DNA from: Shewanella nanhaiensis
Lineage (GTDB): Bacteria > Pseudomonadota > Gammaproteobacteria > Enterobacterales > Shewanellaceae
Direction of reading: 5' to 3'
DNA: 64,000 nucleotides
Assembly (NCBI RefSeq): GCF_019457885.1
Contig: NZ_JAHZST010000005.1
Span: forward strand, 186,001 to 250,000
Under the pieces are notes generated by a model. That model was not told where the DNA came from and searched no databases. It saw only the letters and a program-made list of their open reading frames with translations. Every line of letters starts with the position of its first letter. The stretch's first letter is position 1. A program made the translations under genes and the position numbers. Shown piece by piece: positions 38,136-48,035 of this stretch.

Positions 38136-39692
38136 TTAGTCTAATTTGTTATCAGCGATCTTGTAGTGAGGATCTTCAATTAAGTTAACCTCAACTAAGT
38201 CTCCCGCTTTATGTAGTAACTCTTTACAGTCATTACTTAGGTGACGTAGGTGTAATCTTTTGCCACTGGAGCCATATCGCTCTGCTAACGTATCAATTGC
38301 GTCGAGTGCTGAGTGATCGCAAACGCGAGAGTTTTGGAAATCAACAATCACATCAGCAGGATCGGTGTTTGACTGGAATAGATCTAGAAACTCTGCCACT
38401 GAGCCGAAGAACAGTGGACCGTTTAGCTTATAAACTTTCCAACCGTTTGCATCTTCACTGATCTCAACATTGATATGCTTAGCATGTTCCCATGCGAATA
38501 CTAATGCGGACACGATAACACCAACAAATACAGCAAAAGCAAGATCGGTAAATACGGTTACAATAGTCACGAGTATGATAACGAATGCGTCATGTTTAGG
38601 GACTTTTCTCATCACCTTAAAGCTTGCCCACTCAAACGTACCAAGGACAACCATAAACATCACGCCAACTAGTGCTGCTAATGGGATCATCTCAATAAGC
38701 GCTGAACCAAATAGAATAAAGGCCAGTAGGGCAAGTGCTGCAGTAATGCCTGATAATCGTCCACGTCCGCCAGAGTTAATGTTGATCATCGACTGACCTA
38801 TCATGGCACAACCACCCATGGCGCCAAAGAAGCCGCTAGTGATATTACCTACACCTTGTCCGATACACTCTTTATTGCCTTTGCCACGGCTATTTGTCAT
38901 CTCATCGATAACCGTTAAGGTCAACAGAGATTCAATTAAGCCAACAGCCGCAAGTATGAGTGAGTAGGGCAGTATGATGTACAAGGTTTCCAGTGTGAAT
39001 GAGACTGCCGGAATAGAGAAAGTGGGTAGGCTGCCTGCGATAGTCGCATTCTCATCACCACTCATGGATTTTAGAAAGTCCAGTACAGTACGGGTGTCGA
39101 GATTTAAGAAGTAGACCAAAAGGGTTACGGTAACGATTGCGGCAAGTGACGATGGGATCGCTGATGTCAGTTTAGGCAGGAATTGGATGATGACCATAGT
39201 CAACAGCACAAGTCCAAGCATTAAGCCTAGCTGCTCCATAGGAAGCCAGCTCAAAACGCCATTAGCATCGGGAGCCTTAAACTGCCCTAGCTGTGCAAGG
39301 AAAATGACAATAGCTAAACCGTTAACAAAACCTATCATTACCGGGTAGGGAACGATACGGATAAATTTGCCTAATTTAAGCAAGCCGAATGTCACCTGAA
39401 TCAGTCCCGCAAGAACCACAGCTGCAAACAGGTACTGAACACCATGCTCTGCAACTAGCGCAACCATGACAACGGCCATTGCCCCTGTAGCACCAGAGAT
39501 CATGCCTGGTCGTCCGCCAATCAGTGCGGTAATTAGCCCCATTATAAATGCGGCGTATAAACCCACCATAGGTTCAACACCTGCGACAAAAGCAAATGCG
39601 ACAGCTTCAGGAACGAGTGCGAGTGCAACCGTTAAGCCTGAAAGCAGATCAGCTTTGCTACTGGCAGTTTTGTGACGAATTAGATCAAACAT
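38136..39692 (-). CDS. SulP-family anion transporter with STAS domain
   Basis: Inner-membrane anion transporter of 518 residues. Seen: about 10-12 membrane helices with the SulP N-terminal signature (SGLTVALALVPEAVAFA), GFVNGLAIVI, the conserved GGCAMIGQS and NINSGG, and a C-terminal STAS domain from about residue 405 (LNGPLFFGS, VIVDFQNSRVCDHSALDAI). The family moves sulfate, bicarbonate or other anions; the helix-8 region resembles the sodium-bicarbonate type, but the substrate is uncertain. Confidence 0.92.
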   Translation of the reverse strand: MFDLIRHKTASSKADLLSGLTVALALVPEAVAFAFVAGVEPMVGLYAAFIMGLITALIGGRPGMISGATGAMAVVMVALVAEHGVQYLFAAVVLAGLIQVTFGLLKLGKFIRIVPYPVMIGFVNGLAIVIFLAQLGQFKAPDANGVLSWLPMEQLGLMLGLVLLTMVIIQFLPKLTSAIPSSLAAIVTVTLLVYFLNLDTRTVLDFLKSMSGDENATIAGSLPTFSIPAVSFTLETLYIILPYSLILAAVGLIESLLTLTVIDEMTNSRGKGNKECIGQGVGNITSGFFGAMGGCAMIGQSMININSGGRGRLSGITAALALLAFILFGSALIEMIPLAALVGVMFMVVLGTFEWASFKVMRKVPKHDAFVIILVTIVTVFTDLAFAVFVGVIVSALVFAWEHAKHINVEISEDANGWKVYKLNGPLFFGSVAEFLDLFQSNTDPADVIVDFQNSRVCDHSALDAIDTLAERYGSSGKRLHLRHLSNDCKELLHKAGDLVEVNLIEDPHYKIADNKLD

Positions 39693-39781
39693 TTAGCCTC
39701 TGTTATAAGTATGTAGTTTTTAGATTGATAGCGGTCGCGAATACTAACAAATTATCCGCCTTATACCAATCGGTATGAAAT

Positions 39782-39811
39782 AAAAAGCCATGCTGTAATG
39801 CATGGCTTTTT
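39782..39811 (-). terminator. Terminator of rne
   Basis: AAAAAGCCATGC (39782-39793) pairs exactly with GCATGGCTTTTT (39800-39811) around a 6-base loop, 22 bp after the rne stop on the minus strand. Confidence 0.88.
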
Positions 39812-39833
39812 GATTATACAGACTGACTCTTAG

Positions 39834-42800
39834 CTATGGTTTTACCATTTCCGAGTTCGCTGTATTTGCAGTTCTTGCTGCCCTAACAGGCTGTGAATTA
39901 TCGTTTGAGTCATATTGGCGGCCCATTGGCGTCGCAATATTTTCTCTCACTTCAACCACTGGCTTAGTCATATCAGACGTCACCATAGTACCAAAACGGC
40001 TACTTGAAGCAGGTTTAACCTTAGCTGTATTTACAGTAACTGGCTTAACACTTGCTGCAGTCTCAGTCTCAACAGTCGTTTCAACTTCAACCTTAACCGG
40101 TGTCTCGGGTCTAGCTGGCGCTGCTGATGCTACTGATGCTTCAGACTTGGTTGGCGCAGGTGTCGCTTCAGCTTTCACTGGTGCTTCAGGCTTAGTCGGC
40201 GCAGATGTCGCTTCAGCTTTCACTGGTGCTTCAGGCTTAGTCGGCGCAGATGCGGCTGCAACTTTTACTGGTGCTTCAGGCTTAGTTGGCGCTGATGCGG
40301 CCTCCGCTTTCACTGGTGCTTCAGGCTTAGCAGGCTCTGATGCAACTTCAGCTTTCACTGGTGCTTCAGGCTTAGCAGGCGCTGATGCAGCTTCAGCTTT
40401 CACTGGCGCTTCAGGCTTAGCAGGCGCAGATGTAGCTTCCGCTTTCACCGGCGCTTCAGGCTTAGCAGGCGCAGATGTAGCTTCCGCTTTCACTGGCGTT
40501 TCAGGCTTAGCCGGCGCAGATGCGGCTTCAGTTTTCACTGGCGCTTCAGACTTAGCCATATCAAGAGTCTCTGCAACTAGCTGAGTGTCAGCTTGGGCTA
40601 CTGATTCAGATACTTCAGCGTTAGCCGCTTCAGTGGCTTTAGACTCATTGGCTTGATTTTCAACCTCAATTTCATTTGGAATGAAAGCAGGAGCTGCACC
40701 AGATGAAGTCTCTGTTGTCTCTTCATCTCTGCGGCGGCGTTGACCAGCGGCTCTAAGATGACGTGGGCTACGACGGCTACGACGTTGACCATCACGAGAA
40801 TCAGACGCCTCTTTGCCCTCTGTCGTCTCCGTATTCTCAGTTGACTGAGATGCAGAGCTTTCAGCAGAGTTAGCTGTGTCGCTTGAGTCATCACTCTTTG
40901 CTGTGCTTGGCTCAACTGCTTGTGCTGATTCAACACTGGCTTCAACAGGCTTGCTTTCGACAGTTTTAGCGTCGGCTACCACTTGGACTTCAGCTTGAAC
41001 AGTATCTGATTTAACTGCATCAGCTGCCTCTACCTGTTCTGCTGTTTGTGAAGCAACAGCCTCATCCGCTTGAGGCTTAGGCTTAGCTTTTCTAGGCTGA
41101 CGCTTTGGACGGCTCTGCTTCTCCTCGTTGGCTTTAGGTTGTGCTTGCTCTTGTGGAGCAGGCACTGAATCTACAACTGTTTCAGTTTGCTCGTTTTCAA
41201 CGCGTACTTTACGGCGCATATTACGACGTTGACGGCGCTCTCTAGCCACCTCTTGCTTAGGTTGTTCTGCAGTCGTGTCGTTTTCACTGTTTTGATTACG
41301 ATTAGACTTGCTATTGCGAGGTTGACGTTTAGTTTGCTCGCCTCTCTCTTTGCTAGCACGATTCTCTTTATTCGAATCAGCATTCTTGTTACGGCTGTTA
41401 CGAGGATTGCGCTCTCTCTTTTCGCCAGACTGCTCTTTATCATCACGTGGACGGCGGTCATTGCGGCGAGTATTACGTCGTGCATTCTTATTTTGATTAT
41501 TGCGTCCAGACTGTTGTGGCTTCTTAGGCTCCTCTTTCTTCTCTTCAGATTTGAAAAGAGCACCAATAGCTGACAGGAACTTGGAGATAAGTCCAGGTTC
41601 GTTACTATCCTTAACAGTTGGCTTCGCTGCAACACTTGGTGTTGCTTCAATTGATTTCTTAGGCGCTGAGAAACCTTTTAATGCAGGCTGAGGTGGCGCT
41701 GCACGTTCAAGTTTACGCGGCTCATAAAGCTTAGCTTCAGGCTTGTCTAACAGCTTATAGCTAGATTCACTGATCTGATCATCTTTACGATGACGGGATA
41801 CGCGGTAATCTGGCGTAGTCATGTTTGGATCTGGGATCACATACACTTCGACATCGTGGCGCTGCTCGGTGATTCGGATCGCTTTACGCTTTTCGTTCAG
41901 CAGGAAGGCCGCGACATCAACAGGTACAACCGCTTCAATTTGTGATGTGTTCTCTTTAATCGCTTCCTCTTCCATAAGACGCAGAATTGAAAGTGCTAAA
42001 GATTCAGTGCCACGAATAGTGCCTTGCCCATGACAGCGTGGACATAGGTGCGCAGCTGACTCTTCAAGGGAAGGGCGCAGACGTTGACGTGACATCTCCA
42101 TTAAGCCAAAACGTGAGATACGACCTAATTGAACGCGAGCTCTGTCGTGGTGAACGGCGTCACGCATTCTGTTTTCAACTTCACGTTGATGACGTACAGG
42201 GGTCATATCGATGAAGTCGATAACCACCAAGCCACCTAAATCACGAAGACGAAGTTGACGGGCAATCTCATCAGCTGCTTCAAGGTTAGTATTGAGAGCT
42301 GTCTCTTCAATATCACCGCCTTTAGTTGCGCGGGCAGAGTTGATATCGATTGAGGTGAGTGCTTCAGTTGGATCGATAACAATTGAACCGCCAGATGGAA
42401 GACGAACTTCACGTTGGAATGCGGATTCAATTTGAGTCTCAATCTGGTAATGAGTGAACAGAGGAACTTCTGCTTCATACTGCTTGATACGATCAACAAA
42501 ATCAGGACGTACAAGTGATACGTGCTGCTTAGCATCTTCAAAAATACGCGGGTGATCGATCAGAACTTCACCGACATCACGACGTAAATAGTCACGAATA
42601 GCGCGAACAATAACATTGCTCTCTTGGTGAATTAAGAAGGGGGCTGGACGACTGTCGGCTGCTTCTTTAATTGCAGCCCAGTGGTGAACTAGCACCTTAA
42701 GATCCCATTTTAGCTCAGCTGAATCTTTGCCTACACCTGCAGTACGAACAATTAAGCCCATACCTTGAGGTACTTCTAGTTCAGACAGTGCTGCTTTTAG

Positions 42801-43250
42801 CTCAGTACGCTCATCACCTTCAATACGACGAGAGATCCCGCCTGCACGAGGGTTGTTAGGCATAAGAACAAGATAAGAACCAGCAAGGCTGATAAAGGTT
42901 GTCAGTGCGGCACCTTTATTACCACGCTCTTCCTTATCTATTTGAATAACAACCTCTTGGCCCTCTTTTACCACCTCTTTAATATTGGGGCGGCCTTGGA
43001 AAGAATAACCTTTAGGGAAGTACTCTCTTGCGATCTCTTTTAGGGGTAAAAAGCCATGACGCTCTGCGCCGTAATCAACAAACGCGGCTTCAAGTGAAGG
43101 TTCTACTCGGGTTATTTTACCTTTGTAAATATTGGCTTTTTTCTGTTCATGACCAGGACTTTCAATATCTAGATCATACAGTTGTTGCCCATCAACAAGG
43201 GCAACGCGCAACTCTTCAGATTGAGTTGCATTAATTAACATCCGTTTCAT
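39834..43250 (-). CDS. rne: Ribonuclease E
   Basis: Main endoribonuclease of mRNA decay and rRNA/tRNA processing, membrane-associated scaffold of the degradosome. Seen: an S1 domain (about 35-120), the catalytic core with VVIDFIDM (metal-binding Asp near 346), and the zinc-link CPRCHGQG near 402. After about residue 530 the protein is disordered and low-complexity: Arg/Asn/Lys-rich RNA-binding stretches, Glu/Ala-rich stretches and nine 15-residue tandem repeats around 897-1036. 1,138 residues is close to other Shewanella/Vibrio enzymes. It is divergent from rluC, as in E. coli. The leader is long, fitting autoregulation known for E. coli rne. Confidence 0.97.
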   Translation of the reverse strand: MKRMLINATQSEELRVALVDGQQLYDLDIESPGHEQKKANIYKGKITRVEPSLEAAFVDYGAERHGFLPLKEIAREYFPKGYSFQGRPNIKEVVKEGQEVVIQIDKEERGNKGAALTTFISLAGSYLVLMPNNPRAGGISRRIEGDERTELKAALSELEVPQGMGLIVRTAGVGKDSAELKWDLKVLVHHWAAIKEAADSRPAPFLIHQESNVIVRAIRDYLRRDVGEVLIDHPRIFEDAKQHVSLVRPDFVDRIKQYEAEVPLFTHYQIETQIESAFQREVRLPSGGSIVIDPTEALTSIDINSARATKGGDIEETALNTNLEAADEIARQLRLRDLGGLVVIDFIDMTPVRHQREVENRMRDAVHHDRARVQLGRISRFGLMEMSRQRLRPSLEESAAHLCPRCHGQGTIRGTESLALSILRLMEEEAIKENTSQIEAVVPVDVAAFLLNEKRKAIRITEQRHDVEVYVIPDPNMTTPDYRVSRHRKDDQISESSYKLLDKPEAKLYEPRKLERAAPPQPALKGFSAPKKSIEATPSVAAKPTVKDSNEPGLISKFLSAIGALFKSEEKKEEPKKPQQSGRNNQNKNARRNTRRNDRRPRDDKEQSGEKRERNPRNSRNKNADSNKENRASKERGEQTKRQPRNSKSNRNQNSENDTTAEQPKQEVARERRQRRNMRRKVRVENEQTETVVDSVPAPQEQAQPKANEEKQSRPKRQPRKAKPKPQADEAVASQTAEQVEAADAVKSDTVQAEVQVVADAKTVESKPVEASVESAQAVEPSTAKSDDSSDTANSAESSASQSTENTETTEGKEASDSRDGQRRSRRSPRHLRAAGQRRRRDEETTETSSGAAPAFIPNEIEVENQANESKATEAANAEVSESVAQADTQLVAETLDMAKSEAPVKTEAASAPAKPETPVKAEATSAPAKPEAPVKAEATSAPAKPEAPVKAEAASAPAKPEAPVKAEVASEPAKPEAPVKAEAASAPTKPEAPVKVAAASAPTKPEAPVKAEATSAPTKPEAPVKAEATPAPTKSEASVASAAPARPETPVKVEVETTVETETAASVKPVTVNTAKVKPASSSRFGTMVTSDMTKPVVEVRENIATPMGRQYDSNDNSQPVRAARTANTANSEMVKP
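40141..40553 (-). repeat. 45-bp tandem repeat inside rne, about nine copies
   Basis: Period 45 bp, encoding the 15-residue unit [15 protein letters not shown] with small changes ([27 protein letters not shown]). Each copy keeps the PEAPVK core. The period is a multiple of three, so copy-number change keeps the frame. It lies in the disordered C-terminal tail. The complementary strand is open through the same stretch. Confidence 0.9.
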
Positions 43251-43842
43251 TATGACGTCATTCTTCTAAAATAAGGTCATCAAACGACTTTATCGCTGCA
43301 TTACGGGCCTAGCATTCGTAACTGAGCCTCACGGCTAGTGTCTAGGCAAGGTGCGCATTTCTGTAAGACGCATTCGCTGCGTGTCGCATCCATTTATGGC
43401 TTATTTTTTAATATTTACAAAAACAAGGAATTCGTTGTAAAACGTCAACCAACCCCATAAATTATTCAGTACTTTCCGGTAATGCCAAATTCGAATTAAG
43501 TTCGTTTGATGATTAGTTAAAAATAATCTTCGAATTTTGGGTGCGATTCTTAGAGAAACCACGTTGTAATGTGGGCTTATTATTCTGTTTAGTCGCTAAA
43601 TCTTGTTTTAGGTCTATTTTCAATGTGAACGACTTGCAAATCAATGGTTTGCTACAGGTATAAAAGCTTTTTAGTCTCTATTTCATACGCAAGCGTTGAG
43701 GGATTTGTGAACACTTTTTTCACTAGTTATCCCCAATCGCCGATGAAATATAGCAATAATCAATAAATTCAGCAAATGGAAAGGCACAAAATTCTTATAA
43801 CTTGTTGTACAATACGCACCTTGATGTACATATAGGCGCACC
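43251..43842. other. 592-bp rne-rluC intergenic region, probable rne leader and promoters
   Basis: Between divergent rne and rluC. A stem-loop at 43307-43347 (GCCTAG with CTAGGC, inner pairing of AGCC with GGCT) lies about 60 bp before rne in its transcribed leader. Another small hairpin, CCAC/GTGG, is near 43560-43577. On the rluC side TACAAT (43808-43813) could be its -10 element; no clear -35 is seen. In E. coli the rne leader folds into hairpins used by RNase E to limit its own synthesis; the same use here is inferred from position and length only. Confidence 0.5.
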
Positions 43843-44802
43843 ATGAATAGCGAATCTCCCAAAATAAAAGTCCAACTGGTAACCATTGATGAAGATCATG
43901 TTGGTCAACGCATAGATAATTTCCTACTGACTAAGTTGAAAGGTGTGCCTAAGAGCATGATCTATCGGATTGTGCGTAAGGGTGAAGTCAGAGTAAATAA
44001 AAAGCGAATTAAACCTGAATATAAGTTACAGGATGGGGATATTGTCAGGGTGCCTCCTGTACGCGTATCTGAAAAAGATGAGAGGCCAGGGCCTTCGGCT
44101 AATTTGAGTAAAGTATCTCAATTAGAAGAGCGTATTCTGTTTGAAGATAAGCATCTTATTGTACTGAATAAACCCGCTGGACTGGCTGTTCATGGTGGTA
44201 GTGGTGTCGACTTCGGTATTATTGAGGCGATGCGCGCTCTGCGTCCAACTCAGAAATTTCTAGAGTTAGCTCATCGTCTAGATAAAGACACCTCCGGTGT
44301 ACTGCTTATAGCAAAGAAGCGTAGTGCATTAAGACATCTTCATGATCAACTTAGATTTAAGAAGATGCAAAAAGATTATCAGGCATTGGTTAAGGGCACA
44401 TGGCAAGCAAGAGACAAGGCGATTAAAGCGCCATTGTTAAAACTGACTCTAAAGTCCGGTGAGCGAATTGTGCGTGTTAATCAAGAGGGGAAAGAGTGCG
44501 AAACTCGTTTTAAAATTTTGCAGCGTTATCAAGGCAGCACCTTAGTGCAAGCAAGCCCTGTTACAGGTCGTACTCATCAGATCCGTGTTCATTGCCAATA
44601 TACTGGTCACCCCATTGCTTGTGATGAAAAATACAGTGAGCAGAAATATGATGACAGTATGCGCGCTTTAGGGCTCAATCGACTTTTTCTTCATGCGGCT
44701 CAACTGCGTTTTACTCATCCTGGCAGTGAAGAGGTGATGATAGTGAAAGCCCCATTAGATCCTGTTTTGACCCAGACATTAGATAAGTTGATAAAAATAT
44801 GA
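43843..44802 (+). CDS. rluC: 23S rRNA pseudouridine(955/2504/2580) synthase RluC
   Basis: Makes three pseudouridines in 23S rRNA. Seen: an N-terminal S4 domain (RIDNFLLTKLKGVPKSMIY, about 18-80), then the RluA-type catalytic domain with HRLDKDTSGVLL (catalytic Asp), and GRTHQIRVH. 319 residues matches E. coli RluC. Divergent from rne. Its last four bases overlap the start of the HAD phosphatase gene. Confidence 0.96.
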   Translation: MNSESPKIKVQLVTIDEDHVGQRIDNFLLTKLKGVPKSMIYRIVRKGEVRVNKKRIKPEYKLQDGDIVRVPPVRVSEKDERPGPSANLSKVSQLEERILFEDKHLIVLNKPAGLAVHGGSGVDFGIIEAMRALRPTQKFLELAHRLDKDTSGVLLIAKKRSALRHLHDQLRFKKMQKDYQALVKGTWQARDKAIKAPLLKLTLKSGERIVRVNQEGKECETRFKILQRYQGSTLVQASPVTGRTHQIRVHCQYTGHPIACDEKYSEQKYDDSMRALGLNRLFLHAAQLRFTHPGSEEVMIVKAPLDPVLTQTLDKLIKI

Positions 44803-45449
44803 AGCAATATGAGCTAGTCATATTTGATTGGGATGGCACCTTAATGGACTCTGTAGGCAAAATTGTTGCCTGCATGCAGCAAACAGCCAAAGTGCTTGAA
44901 TTTCCCACTCCATCAGAAGTTGCAGTACGCAATATTATCGGATTGTCGATGCAGGAGGCGTTAAATACCTTGTATCCTGATGGGAATGAAAGTGTTTATC
45001 GTCAGATGATTCAGGTGTATCGTCAGCAGTATCTTGAACTTGATACCACTCCAAGCCCACTTTTTGATGGGGCTGAATTACTTTTAAAGCAGCTAAATCA
45101 GATAGGTTATCAGCTAGCGGTTGCTACGGGTAAAGCCAGAGTTGGTTTAGATCGTGTGCTCAATGAAACAGGGTTAGGTCAGCAGTTTATCGCGAGCCGC
45201 TGCGCCGATGAAGCTGTGAGTAAACCCCATCCTGAGATGATTAACCAACTATTAAATCAACTCAATGTGAAGCCCGCAAAAGCGTTAATGATAGGGGATT
45301 CAGTGCACGATATTAATATGGCTAATAATGCTGGAATCGATGCTGTGGGAGTTAACTATGGCGCCCATGGAGAGAGTCAGTTGCTGACATCGAACCCAAA
45401 GAGCATTATCAGTTCGCCACTGGAACTACTCGGTTTTCTGGGGCACTAA
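44799..45449 (+). CDS. HAD-IA family hydrolase, phosphoglycolate-phosphatase-like
   Basis: HAD-superfamily phosphatase of 216 residues. Seen: motif I FDWDGTLMDS, a helical cap, motif II VATGK, a conserved Lys in SKPHPEM, and motif IV GDSVHDINMANNAG. It overlaps rluC by 4 bp, so the two are translationally coupled. Many relatives act on phosphoglycolate or sugar phosphates; the substrate here is unknown. Confidence 0.92.
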   Translation: MKQYELVIFDWDGTLMDSVGKIVACMQQTAKVLEFPTPSEVAVRNIIGLSMQEALNTLYPDGNESVYRQMIQVYRQQYLELDTTPSPLFDGAELLLKQLNQIGYQLAVATGKARVGLDRVLNETGLGQQFIASRCADEAVSKPHPEMINQLLNQLNVKPAKALMIGDSVHDINMANNAGIDAVGVNYGAHGESQLLTSNPKSIISSPLELLGFLGH

Positions 45450-45473
45450 TTGAAGATGTGGCCCATCAAGATG

Positions 45474-45500
45474 AAAGGCTAGCACATGCTAGCCTTTTTT
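45474..45500. terminator. Terminator between HAD gene and GGDEF gene
   Basis: AAAGGCTAG (45474-45482) pairs with CTAGCCTTT (45489-45497), followed by T-run on the plus strand; the A-run is shorter for the minus strand. It serves the rluC-HAD operon and possibly the convergent GGDEF gene. Confidence 0.82.
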
Positions 45501-45524
45501 GTTTTCTATCTAGAGTTGGTGGCT

Positions 45525-46931
45525 TTATTGTGAAGGCGTTTGCCTGATAAAGCCTGTTGCCATTGAGACTAAACCTAGTCTTTCATTTCGTTTGTTTCTG
45601 TACATATCTTTATCGGCTTTACTGATGATGGCCGATAGTTCCATTGTTGCATCGTTAACTAAACAGTGGCCGATACTCGCTGATAACGGCAGACTTTGCC
45701 CTTCAATGTCGATATCGATAAAGAGTTGACTATTAAGTCTGTCACACAGATCTTCGAGTTGAAGCTGGTAGTGCTCATAAGTGTTACCGTGCGGGAAGCT
45801 TGCTAACACAATGAACTCATCACCACCGATCCGCGCAACTATTTCACTATCAATTGTAGTGTCTTGTATCTTTGAAGCGACATACCTCAGTACCTTGTCT
45901 CCTTGATGGTGACCATAGCGGTCGTTGATCTGTTGAAAGCCATCAAGATCAATATAAAGTACGGCGAGTTGTAATTTTGCTTGCTCCTGCTCTCTTAATT
46001 TGCCCTCCATCACTTCAAACAGAGCCCGGCGATTTAACATCCCTGTTAGCGGATCATGATTAGCTAATTGCTGTATTTTCTCATTTGCAGCATGCATATC
46101 GGTTATGTTGTGAGCAGAGACAATCACACCGACAATGTTTCCCTTCTCATTGAAGTAGGGGTTATGAAGTATGTTCATATATTGAGGCGCAGTATGGGGG
46201 GGATGGATCCAAATGCGTGTCTGTACGGTTTCCCCTTTCAAGGTTCGGTCTAGTAAAGGTTTTAATACATCGTTGAAAACCACTTTTCCATGGACCTGTT
46301 CGACGCTTTTACCGACAATCTCTTGGGAAGATTTGTTAAATAAACTTTCATAGCCTTTAGAAACTACATGGTAGGTATATGAGTCATCGACAAAAGACAT
46401 CAAGTGTTCTGTGACTGCAATCATCTGCTTATGCAGAGCGAGCTCACGGGAGATAAGTAGACGTTTATATTCAACGCCGATCCTTTGAGCCAATAATCTG
46501 AAAAACTCTTTTGATTTCATGGTCTCAGTTTGTGGGAGGGGATCCATGACCAAAATATGGCCTATAGGGTGACCTCCATCATCCAAAATTAACTCTGCTT
46601 GGTAACTGTTGGCGCCCAGATCTTTAATCAACTGGAAGTTTGGAAATTTAGTTTGCAGATCTTTGGCAAACAGTAGGTGAGTGTCTGGGTATTTCTGTCG
46701 GTAAATGAGTTCACAAGGTGAGCCCTCTAAATCGAACTCAAATCCAGGCACAGTGTGTTTTAGATCGCAAAAAGCCACCACTTCAGCTTTGCCTGCCACT
46801 TCTGATGGCCTGCCAAAGGCAGCCCAACGGCATTGAGTTACAAGAGCAAGTGCTTTTAGCGCACGTTGAAAAAAACGTTCGTCAGTACAGGGGGCTGCGA
46901 GTAGTGCTAAAGCTTCTTCAATATCTGTCAT
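45525..46931 (-). CDS. Diguanylate cyclase with GAF-like and PAS domains
   Basis: Makes cyclic di-GMP. Seen: an N-terminal GAF-like domain (about 1-165), a PAS domain (about 170-290; VSKGYESLFNKSSQEIVGKSV), and a C-terminal GGDEF domain with an intact RIGGDEF motif near residue 367 and NDRYGHHQGDKVL. No RxxD inhibitory site is apparent upstream of the GGDEF motif. 468 residues, no membrane segment, so it is a cytoplasmic sensor. It is oriented toward the rluC unit and lies 185 bp downstream of maf. Signal unknown. Confidence 0.92.
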   Translation of the reverse strand: MTDIEEALALLAAPCTDERFFQRALKALALVTQCRWAAFGRPSEVAGKAEVVAFCDLKHTVPGFEFDLEGSPCELIYRQKYPDTHLLFAKDLQTKFPNFQLIKDLGANSYQAELILDDGGHPIGHILVMDPLPQTETMKSKEFFRLLAQRIGVEYKRLLISRELALHKQMIAVTEHLMSFVDDSYTYHVVSKGYESLFNKSSQEIVGKSVEQVHGKVVFNDVLKPLLDRTLKGETVQTRIWIHPPHTAPQYMNILHNPYFNEKGNIVGVIVSAHNITDMHAANEKIQQLANHDPLTGMLNRRALFEVMEGKLREQEQAKLQLAVLYIDLDGFQQINDRYGHHQGDKVLRYVASKIQDTTIDSEIVARIGGDEFIVLASFPHGNTYEHYQLQLEDLCDRLNSQLFIDIDIEGQSLPLSASIGHCLVNDATMELSAIISKADKDMYRNKRNERLGLVSMATGFIRQTPSQ

Positions 46932-47116
46932 CGACCATTCCCAAAATAGCAGTGTTCAGACATCCGTGTCCAAAGAGGTTTAATAGGTATTTTTGATTGG
47001 AAGTGGGGCGTTATAATGTCGAGTCTTTCGCCCCTTGTAATATATTGTAGTTACAAATTGAGGAAACGCAGTTTTTGTGACTGAATTTAGTGTTTTTATT
47101 TGCGAATAGTGAGTTT

Positions 47117-47716
47117 TTAGTCTACTAAATTCTGTGAAAGCACTTGGTAGCCCTGCTTTGAGAGCATATCGATAAGGGTGATTAGAGGTAAACCGACAAG
47201 GGTGTTGGGGTCTTTTCCCTCTAATTGCGTAAAGAGTGCAATGCCAAGACCTTCACATTTAAAGCTTCCTGCACAGAAGTACGGCTGCTCTGTTTGGAGG
47301 TAATACTCAATTTGTGCTTGGGTCAGCTCCCTAAAATGCACTTTAAAGGTTTCTATACGGGTGTCACTTAGCCCAGTATTGATATTGTGTAGTGACAGAC
47401 CAGTATAAAAAGTGATGATCTGATTGGAGGCTTGTGTGAGTTGTTCCACCGCTTTTTCATGGGTTAAAGGCTTACCTACAATGCTCCCATTTATGACTGC
47501 AACTTGATCTGAACCGATCACTAATCCTTGAGAAAGGCCTGCAGCGCCTTTTAAGGCTTTGCTTTGAGCAAGACGCATAACCAGCGCATCGGGGGCTTCG
47601 CCCTCTTTAGGTGTTTCATCAATATCGGGCGAACAGGTATCGAAGGGGATGTTTAGCTTCGTTAGCAGTTGTTGCCTAAAAGGGGAGGTAGATGCAAGGA
47701 TTAACCGAGATGACAT
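47117..47716 (-). CDS. Maf-like nucleotide pyrophosphatase (YceF-type, m7GTP)
   Basis: Maf family pyrophosphatase that hydrolyses modified nucleoside triphosphates; the YceF subgroup prefers m7GTP. Seen: LASTSPFRQQLL at the N-terminus, PDIDE, VIGSDQVA with the catalytic Asp, GKPLTHEKAVEQL, and EGLGIALF near residue 155. 199 residues. It lies back to back with yceD, as yceF does in E. coli; this supports the YceF assignment. Confidence 0.93.
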   Translation of the reverse strand: MSSRLILASTSPFRQQLLTKLNIPFDTCSPDIDETPKEGEAPDALVMRLAQSKALKGAAGLSQGLVIGSDQVAVINGSIVGKPLTHEKAVEQLTQASNQIITFYTGLSLHNINTGLSDTRIETFKVHFRELTQAQIEYYLQTEQPYFCAGSFKCEGLGIALFTQLEGKDPNTLVGLPLITLIDMLSKQGYQVLSQNLVD

Positions 47717-47997
47717 AATAAAACTCCAAATAGATTATTGCAGCAAAAGAGCAAAACATAGTTAGTTATATCGTTTATCTTCAGCTGATTTATGGGGAAG
47801 TTTACTGTTTTTTGATGATGGAAATCCCACACTTTTTATTTATCTAAGAGAAAAAAGTTCGTTCGCTTCTATTTTAAGCGTGCGTGACTTGAGTAAATCT
47901 TCGAGCTTGGGTAAAATTTCTAATCCATTAATTTATGTTTTTAGAGTTCAAAAATGTGGTAAATGACTCTTCTTATAGCAAGAAGGCGAATTTTCCT

Positions 47998-48024
47998 TTG
48001 ACTCTAAGGATTTCAAACTATAAT
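47998..48024 (+). promoter_or_regulatory. Probable promoter of the yceD-rpmF-plsX-fab operon, near-leaderless
   Basis: TTGACT (47998-48003) and a perfect TATAAT (48019-48024), spacer 15 bases. Transcription would begin near 48031, only about five bases before the yceD ATG (48036), leaving no room for a ribosome site. The spacer is shorter than ideal. It lies in the 319-bp maf-yceD gap (47717-48035), the rest of which is AT-rich with no recognised feature. Confidence 0.55.
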
Positions 48025-48035
48025 ATGCGCGCCTT

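Noticed and set aside
40141..40553. Regular repeats that might suggest a CRISPR array
   Set aside because: The copies are contiguous with no unique spacers and encode an in-frame peptide repeat in rne.
40147..40584. 145-residue open frame antisense to rne, with a 15-residue repeat ([12 protein letters not shown])
   Set aside because: It is the shadow of the 45-bp repeat on the opposite strand; no ribosome site, and rne is unambiguous.
41187..41573. 128-residue hydrophobic open frame antisense to rne
   Set aside because: It arises from the Arg/Asn/Lys-rich codons of the RNase E tail read in reverse; the apparent hydrophobicity is a composition effect.
40000..42600. Several other open frames of 60-160 residues in this stretch
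   Set aside because: All are other-frame shadows of rne, whose length and domains are clear.
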